This document shows positions 6,702-10,039 of a stretch of DNA of 10,039 nucleotides, in pieces. The notes under the pieces are model-generated. The model was not told the DNA's origin. It worked only from the letters and a program-made list of their open reading frames with translations, and searched no databases. Every line of letters starts with the position of its first letter. Positions within the stretch are counted from its first letter, which is position 1. This DNA comes from JAZQNC01 sp045536155. Lineage in GTDB: Bacteria > Bacillota > Clostridia > Oscillospirales > CAG-272. The position numbers were made by a program, and so were the translations under genes. The stretch covers positions 1 through 10,039 of the forward strand of contig JAZSMZ010000019.1 of assembly GCA_045536155.1 (NCBI GenBank), written 5' to 3'.

Positions 6702-6725
6702 AATACTTTTTTGGAAAAAACTATT
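6702..6725. promoter_or_regulatory. A/T-tract inverted repeat upstream of the rimP promoter (UP-like element)
   Basis: AATA, C, T6, GG, A6, C, TATT forms a 24-bp palindrome with one C-C mismatch (6702-6725). It ends within the first bases of the rimP -35 and covers about -57 to -35 relative to the predicted start, the region contacted by the RNA polymerase alpha subunits in UP elements. The T6 runs at 6707-6712 and 6728-6733 are 21 bp apart, two helical turns, so the DNA may be bent. The stem is A/T only and lacks a GC core, so I do not call it a terminator. Confidence 0.4.
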
Positions 6726-6752
6726 GCTTTTTTCAAAAGAGTATGTTATAAT
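6724..6752 (+). promoter_or_regulatory. Sigma-A promoter of the rimP-nusA-ylxRQ-infB operon
   Basis: TTGCTT (6724-6729, 3 of 6 matches) is followed after 17 bp by a perfect TATAAT (6747-6752). The -10 is preceded by TGT, giving an extended -10 (TGTTATAAT, 6744-6752). Transcription would begin near 6759, giving a leader of about 100 nt with two hairpins before rimP. This is the last strong promoter before the operon, and the coding gaps downstream contain none that I can see. Confidence 0.8.
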
Positions 6753-6780
6753 GCCGATGATAGAGTATTAAATCATTTTA

Positions 6781-6804
6781 AAGAGTAGGTTCACACCTAC
6801 TCTT
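6781..6804 (+). promoter_or_regulatory. rimP leader hairpin 1 (perfect 10-bp stem)
   Basis: AAGAGTAGGT (6781-6790) and ACCTACTCTT (6795-6804) are exact reverse complements around a TCAC tetraloop. The sequence after it is AACTTTATG, without a T run, so it is not a standard intrinsic terminator. It begins about 22 nt after the predicted transcription start. It could stabilise the 5' end of a long mRNA or bind a protein made by the operon; neither is shown by the sequence. Confidence 0.7.
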
Positions 6805-6816
6805 AACTTTATGTAT

Positions 6817-6840
6817 GGGCGATTTTTCATTCAGTCGCCC
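6817..6840 (+). promoter_or_regulatory. rimP leader hairpin 2 next to the ribosome binding site
   Basis: GGGCGA (6817-6822) pairs with TCGCCC (6835-6840) around a 12-nt loop. The 3' arm ends 6 nt before the rimP ribosome binding site GGGAG (6847-6851). The CCC of that arm (with C6841) could alternatively pair with the GGG of the ribosome binding site (about 3 bp, loop of 5). Forming hairpin 2 would therefore leave the site open. The alternative pairing is short, so any switch would need a bound factor. Confidence 0.55.
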
Positions 6841-6859
6841 CAAAATGGGAGATTAAAAT

Positions 6860-7333
6860 ATGGCATCCGGAGCAAAAAATACAGCGGCTGTTGTCCGCGA
6901 ATTGCTTGAAGAAAAGATCAACGGCATCGGATATTCTGTATGGGACGTCGAATATGTCAAGGAGGGTCCGGAATTCCACCTTCGCATCACCATCGATTCA
7001 CCCAACGGAATAGACATTCTCGACTGCGAAAAGGTGCATCATTTTGTCGATCCGCTGCTTGACGAGGCCGACCCGATCGAAAGCGCATACGTGCTTGAGA
7101 TCTCCTCACCCGGTGTCGAGAGGGATCTGAGAATTCCCGAGCATTTTACCAAAAGCATCGGCGAAAGCATTACGCTCAAGCTCTTTAAGGCACACGACGG
7201 CCAGAAGGTGTTCACCGGCAAGCTTGTATCGTACGACAGTGAAAATGACGTTGTCGGAATCGAATATGCCGACAAGACTTATGAAATAGAGCGCGATAAC
7301 GTCGCGAAGGCAAATATCTATTTCGAGTTTTAA
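6860..7333 (+). CDS. rimP: Ribosome maturation factor RimP
   Basis: RimP binds the 30S precursor and helps assemble it, promoting uS12 docking. The 157 residues match the family length (150 in E. coli). The N-terminal alpha/beta domain includes YSVWDVEYVKEGPEFHLRITID (near 25-46, shown by its spacing of aromatic and acidic residues), the CEKVHHFVDPLLDE helix (56-69) and the signature YVLEISSPGVERDL near 77-90. The C-terminal SH3-like domain runs from about 92 to the end (GESITLKLF, GKLVSYDSENDVVGIEY). The ATG at 6860 follows GGGAG (6847-6851) at 8 nt. It is the first gene of the operon and is followed by nusA after 51 nt, as in most bacteria. Expression is likely influenced by the structured leader. 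Confidence 0.95.
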   Translation: MASGAKNTAAVVRELLEEKINGIGYSVWDVEYVKEGPEFHLRITIDSPNGIDILDCEKVHHFVDPLLDEADPIESAYVLEISSPGVERDLRIPEHFTKSIGESITLKLFKAHDGQKVFTGKLVSYDSENDVVGIEYADKTYEIERDNVAKANIYFEF

Positions 7334-7384
7334 TGCAGACGAATAATTAAAATAACATAAAAGAATAACTAATTGGAGGAAAAA

Positions 7385-8413
7385 ATGAACAGCGAATTTT
7401 TTGACGCCCTTGAGTTGCTTGAAAAAGAAAAGGGAATACCCAAGGAATACATGCTCGAACGCGTTGAAGCCGCACTTATTTCCGCTTTCAAAAGAGAGAT
7501 GGGCGGTCAGAGCAACGTAAGAGTTCATATCGACGCCGTTAAAAAGGACGTTAAGATGTATCAGCAGATGAACGTCGTTGAAACGGTTGAAGATGAGGCT
7601 ACCGAGATCACTCTTGCAGATGCAAAGAAGGTCAGCCGCCGTGCAGTGCTCGGCGGAGTGCTCGAGATCGAGATGAAGCCCAAGAATTTCCGCCGCCTTT
7701 CGGCATCGACCGCAAAGCAGGTTATCATTCAGGGTATCCGCGAAGCGGAGCGCGGAATGATGATCAAGGAATATGAGGACAAGAAGGAAGAGATCATCAC
7801 AGCAATCGTTCAGACCACCGATCCCGAGACCGGCAACGTCACCGTCGATACCGGTACATCGATCGCAACTCTGCTCAAGAGCGAGATGATCCCCGGCGAA
7901 TCCTTCTACGACAACGACCGCATCAAGGTGTTCGTTATGGAGGTTCGTTCAAAGGAACAGAGAGGTCCGCTCGTAACTCTTTCGAGAACACATCCCGGAC
8001 TTGTCCGCCGCCTTTTCGAGCTTGAAGTTCCCGAAATTCAGGACGGCACCGTTATTATCAAAAACATCACCCGTGAAGCCGGCTCGCGCACCAAGATGGC
8101 TGTTTACTCCCGCGACGAAAACGTCGATCCCATCGGTGCCTGCATCGGTAACCGCGGCATGAGAATTGCCGAGATCGTTGACGAGCTCAACGGCGAGAAG
8201 ATCGATATCGTTAAGTACAGCGAGGATATGCCCGAGTTCATCGCGGCTGCACTTTCTCCCGCAACCGTTCGCGAGGTCACCATGGACGGCGAAAAATCCT
8301 GCCGCGTAATCGTTGATCCCGATCAGCTTTCTCTCGCAATCGGTAAGGAAGGCCAGAACGTTCGTCTTGCCGCACGCCTGACAGGCTGCAAGATCGACAT
8401 CAAGGTTGACTGA
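7385..8413 (+). CDS. nusA: Transcription elongation/termination factor NusA
   Basis: NusA rides on RNA polymerase, modulating pausing, hairpin-dependent termination and rRNA antitermination. The 342-residue product has the N-terminal polymerase-binding domain (about 1-125), an S1 domain (about 134-200), and two KH domains with loops IGNRG (254-258) and GKEG (320-323, in LAIGKEGQNVRLAARLTG). It ends just after KH2, so it lacks the acidic AR repeats of proteobacterial NusA, as in Bacillota. ATG 7385 is preceded by GGAGG (7375-7379) at 5 nt; the TTG at 7373 in the same frame overlaps that site and is not the start. The 51-nt gap from rimP holds no clear promoter. The 72-nt gap to ylxR holds a small imperfect hairpin. 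Confidence 0.97.
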   Translation: MNSEFFDALELLEKEKGIPKEYMLERVEAALISAFKREMGGQSNVRVHIDAVKKDVKMYQQMNVVETVEDEATEITLADAKKVSRRAVLGGVLEIEMKPKNFRRLSASTAKQVIIQGIREAERGMMIKEYEDKKEEIITAIVQTTDPETGNVTVDTGTSIATLLKSEMIPGESFYDNDRIKVFVMEVRSKEQRGPLVTLSRTHPGLVRRLFELEVPEIQDGTVIIKNITREAGSRTKMAVYSRDENVDPIGACIGNRGMRIAEIVDELNGEKIDIVKYSEDMPEFIAAALSPATVREVTMDGEKSCRVIVDPDQLSLAIGKEGQNVRLAARLTGCKIDIKVD

Positions 8414-8446
8414 AAACAGTAAAATAAAAGATCAAAACGAATGTTA

Positions 8447-8465
8447 AACCGCATTTCTGTCGGTT
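8447..8465 (+). promoter_or_regulatory. Small hairpin before the ylxR ribosome binding site
   Basis: AACCG (8447-8451) pairs with CGGTT (8461-8465) around a 9-nt loop, with two further T-A pairs possible beyond an A-A mismatch. It lies in the 72-nt nusA-ylxR gap, ending 5 nt before the ribosome binding site (GGAGT, 8471-8475). No T run follows, so it is not a terminator. It could set relative mRNA stability or be chance. Confidence 0.3.
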
Positions 8466-8485
8466 AAAATGGAGTTGATTTTCGA

Positions 8486-8776
8486 TTGCATAACCAGGAC
8501 AAACCCAAAAAGAAGATCCCTGAGCGTAAATGTGTCGGCTGCAATGAAAGCAAGCCGAAAACGGAGCTTATCCGCGTGGTCCGATCGCCCGAAGGAGTAA
8601 TATCCCTCGATTTTACAGGCAAAAAATCGGGCAGGGGAGCATATATTTGCAAAAATATAAACTGCCTTCGCAAAGCGCGTAAGGCAAAGAGAATAGAGCG
8701 TGCGCTTGAGTGCGAAATTCCAAACGATGTCTACGACGCCATCGAAGCGGAAATGGAGAGTGGTCAAGGTGAGTGA
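8486..8776 (+). CDS. ylxR: YlxR family nucleic-acid-binding protein (DUF448)
   Basis: YlxR is a small basic protein encoded between nusA and infB in most Bacillota; proposed roles include RNA binding, nucleoid association and, in B. subtilis and C. difficile, effects on gene expression and RNase P, but none is settled. The 96 residues carry the family signature PERKCVGCNESKPKTELIRVV (split here as PERKCVGC at 12-19 and KTELIRVV at 25-32), GRGAYIC at 49-55 and C60, then a lysine/arginine-rich helix (62-72). C16, C19, C55 and C60 could form a metal site. The start must be TTG 8486: a stop at 8465-8467 closes the frame and no other start precedes the conserved core. GGAGTTGAT (8471-8479) serves as ribosome binding site at a slightly long spacing. 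The stop codon overlaps the ylxQ start region. Confidence 0.93.
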   Translation: MHNQDKPKKKIPERKCVGCNESKPKTELIRVVRSPEGVISLDFTGKKSGRGAYICKNINCLRKARKAKRIERALECEIPNDVYDAIEAEMESGQGE

Positions 8777-9149
8777 AAACACGGACTGTTCGGTAAAATT
8801 GGGCAGGATGCTCGGCCTTTGCAAAAAGGCGGGGCGGCTTGATGCCGGCAGCGAGCGAGTGCTCGAGTCGGTCAAGGAAGGGAAAGCCTGTCTGGTCTTG
8901 TATGCAAGCGATATATCGGCAAATACCTTAAAAAAATTCAATGACAGCTGTACTTATTATAAAAAGAAGATAGTGGCTTGTCCGCTTACCATGGCGCAGT
9001 TGTCAGCTTTCCTTGGAATGATGGGAAATACCGCTGCTGCAGCGATAAACGATAGCGGATTTGCGGCGGCGATCACAAAAATATTGAATTCAGAAAATTC
9101 CAGCAGCGTTGACAGTGCCGAAAAGGAACTCGGCCGACAGATGCAGTAA
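8769..9149 (+). CDS. ylxQ: YlxQ, L7Ae/L30e-family RNA-binding protein
   Basis: YlxQ belongs to the ribosomal L7Ae family, whose members bind kink-turn RNAs. The 126 residues have the family core: KLGRMLGLCKKAGRLDAGSERVLESV near residues 9-34 (L-KKAGRL-G pattern), KACLVLYASDIS (the LV-A-D strand), a lysine-rich helix before CTYYKKK, then LSAFLGMMGNTAAAAINDSGFA, which matches the LG-x-GN/K-A-x-I-D-x-GFA ending. A 15-20 residue polar tail extends past the core (family members are often about 100 residues). I chose GTG 8769, with GGAGAG (8755-8760) 8 nt upstream; GTG 8760 and 8700 in the same frame are less likely because they add residues foreign to the family. This start lies 8 nt inside ylxR, implying translational coupling. 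infB follows 20 nt downstream. Confidence 0.92.
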   Translation: MSENTDCSVKLGRMLGLCKKAGRLDAGSERVLESVKEGKACLVLYASDISANTLKKFNDSCTYYKKKIVACPLTMAQLSAFLGMMGNTAAAAINDSGFAAAITKILNSENSSSVDSAEKELGRQMQ

Positions 9150-9169
9150 TTAGAAAGGCGGTTGTATAT

Positions 9170-10039
9170 ATGTTGTCTAACACAAAATACCGTATAAATA
9201 ATATGGCAAAGGACCTCAATTTAAAGAGCAAGGATCTTGTGGATATGCTCACCGATAAGGGCTTTACCGGTCGCACCCACATGGCTGTAATGGAAGCAAA
9301 CGATTACAGCGTGCTTTTGAATGAGCTGACCAATGCAAAGCAGATCACAAGCATAAACGATTATCTTGACGGTAAGATAGTTATCGAAACTCCTAAGCCT
9401 GTTGAAGAGGAACAGCCCAAAGAGGAGGCTAAAAAGGAAGAGCCCGCAAAGGCTGACAAGGTTGAGGCAAAGCCTGCTGCGAACACCGAAAGCAAGCAGG
9501 ATGCAAAGCAGGTTCAGAATCAGCAGAACCGCCCGAACAACGCCAATCGCAATGATGCACCCAACCGTCCCAAATCTCAACAGCAGTTTACCCGTCCCGT
9601 TCAGGCACAGCCTCAGAAGTCCAAGGTACAAAAGCAAAAGCCCCAGCAGAATCAGTACAAGCCGGGCTCTAGCATAATCGAGGGACAGCAGAACATCGAG
9701 ATCATCTCGTCCGATGCATCAACCCGTACCCGCGGTACTACAAAGACCGTAGATACCCGCTCCTCGTCGGTCGACCTTTCCCGTTACGATGACAAGGCTG
9801 AAAAGCTCGTTCCCGAGGCAGCAAAGGACGTTGCAGGCGAAAAGCAGAAGCTCAAAAAGCAGGACAGACGCGACAGCTCTCCCAAGGGCCGCGATAACAA
9901 TTCCTTCCGCAACAACCGCGAAGCAAACCGCGGACGCGATGCAAAGGTTGCGGGACGCGACATGGCCGCAAGACGCGGCAACGACCGCGAGCGCGCCGCT
10001 ATGGAAAAGATCAAGCGCCAGGAGCTTGGAAAGGCAAAG
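9170..10039 (+). CDS. infB: Translation initiation factor IF-2, N-terminal part (runs off the right edge)
   Basis: IF-2 is the GTPase that places initiator fMet-tRNA on the 30S subunit and promotes subunit joining. The frame is open from ATG 9170 to the window end, 290 codons, ending exactly on a codon boundary. Residues 1-70 form an IF2_N domain: YRINNMAKDLNLKSKDLVDML near the start (RIN at 8-10), THMAVMEANDY and ITSINDYLDGKIVIE, the arrangement seen in clostridial IF-2. Residues about 75-290 are a long low-complexity linker: first E/K/A/P-rich, then Q/N/P-rich (about 110-165), then R/D/G/N-rich from about 235. The GTPase domain would follow outside the window. The ribosome binding site is AAAGGCGG (9155-9162). 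It closes the visible operon; rbfA usually follows. Confidence 0.94.
   Translation, partial: MLSNTKYRINNMAKDLNLKSKDLVDMLTDKGFTGRTHMAVMEANDYSVLLNELTNAKQITSINDYLDGKIVIETPKPVEEEQPKEEAKKEEPAKADKVEAKPAANTESKQDAKQVQNQQNRPNNANRNDAPNRPKSQQQFTRPVQAQPQKSKVQKQKPQQNQYKPGSSIIEGQQNIEIISSDASTRTRGTTKTVDTRSSSVDLSRYDDKAEKLVPEAAKDVAGEKQKLKKQDRRDSSPKGRDNNSFRNNREANRGRDAKVAGRDMAARRGNDRERAAMEKIKRQELGKAK

Noticed and set aside
6785..6800. GGTTCACACC within rimP hairpin 1 resembles a tRNA T-arm (a tRNA gene precedes rimP in E. coli).
   Set aside because: The hairpin is a fully paired 10-bp stem with a 4-nt loop. No acceptor, D-arm or anticodon arm is present around it.
6781..6840. A kink-turn in the rimP leader as a target for YlxQ (L7Ae family).
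   Set aside because: Neither stem has the three-base bulge followed by tandem G-A pairs that defines a kink-turn.
6815..6856. A 13-codon mini-frame (MGDFSFSRPKMGD) in frame with rimP, whose stop lies 3 nt before the rimP ATG, a possible leader peptide.
   Set aside because: There is no Shine-Dalgarno before ATG 6815 and it starts within hairpin 2. It has no run of codons that would suggest attenuation. I keep it only as a curiosity.
7373..7384. TTG 7373 as the nusA start.
   Set aside because: It overlaps the GGAGG ribosome binding site that serves ATG 7385.
8700..8768. GTG 8700 as the ylxQ start.
   Set aside because: It adds 23 residues that are an out-of-frame reading of ylxR and unlike the L7Ae family; GTG 8769 has GGAGAG at a good distance.
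8444..8941. 165-residue minus-strand open frame opposite ylxR and ylxQ.
   Set aside because: Both plus-strand genes have clear family signatures; the antisense frame shows no recognisable domain.

Overview
The window looks like ordinary chromosome of a low-to-mid GC Bacillota, most likely class Clostridia (perhaps an uncultured gut Oscillospirales- or Christensenellales-type organism; this placement is inference). Support comes from strong purine-rich ribosome binding sites, use of TTG and GTG starts, a short NusA without C-terminal repeats, an ATP-dependent pyruvate phosphate dikinase, the pth-mfd gene pair, and the Bacillota order rimP-nusA-ylxR-ylxQ-infB. I see no tRNA, rRNA, CRISPR array, insertion sequence, phage gene or defence system.

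Layout. Positions 1-503 (minus strand) hold the first 167 codons of ppdK. A 328-bp divergent spacer (504-831) carries the ppdK promoter, two adjacent palindromes of unknown role, a good sigma-A promoter for the rightward genes, and a terminator-like hairpin in the pth leader. All other genes run rightward: pth (832-1470), mfd (1497-5015), a lipoprotein foldase of the PrsA/parvulin type (5070-6161) with its own promoter overlapping the mfd stop codon, and a small unrecognised zinc-ribbon protein (6250-6669). A second strong promoter at 6724-6752, with A/T tracts upstream and a structured leader of two hairpins downstream, then drives rimP (6860-7333), nusA (7385-8413), ylxR (8486-8776), ylxQ (8769-9149) and infB (9170 to the window end, 290 codons, C-terminus missing).

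How the genes work together. ppdK belongs to pyruvate/PEP metabolism and is unrelated to its neighbours. pth recycles peptidyl-tRNA and mfd removes stalled RNA polymerase and recruits excision repair. The foldase acts outside the membrane. The rimP operon supplies 30S maturation (RimP), transcription elongation and termination control (NusA), two small nucleic-acid-binding proteins (YlxR, YlxQ) and initiation factor IF-2, the classic transcription-translation operon.

I did not find a new biological system. The points most worth a second look are regulatory and modest: the rimP leader structure, the palindrome pair in the ppdK/pth spacer, the possible pth attenuator, and two proteins with unusual features (a parvulin-like domain without its usual histidines, and the zinc-ribbon protein with an extra cysteine cluster).
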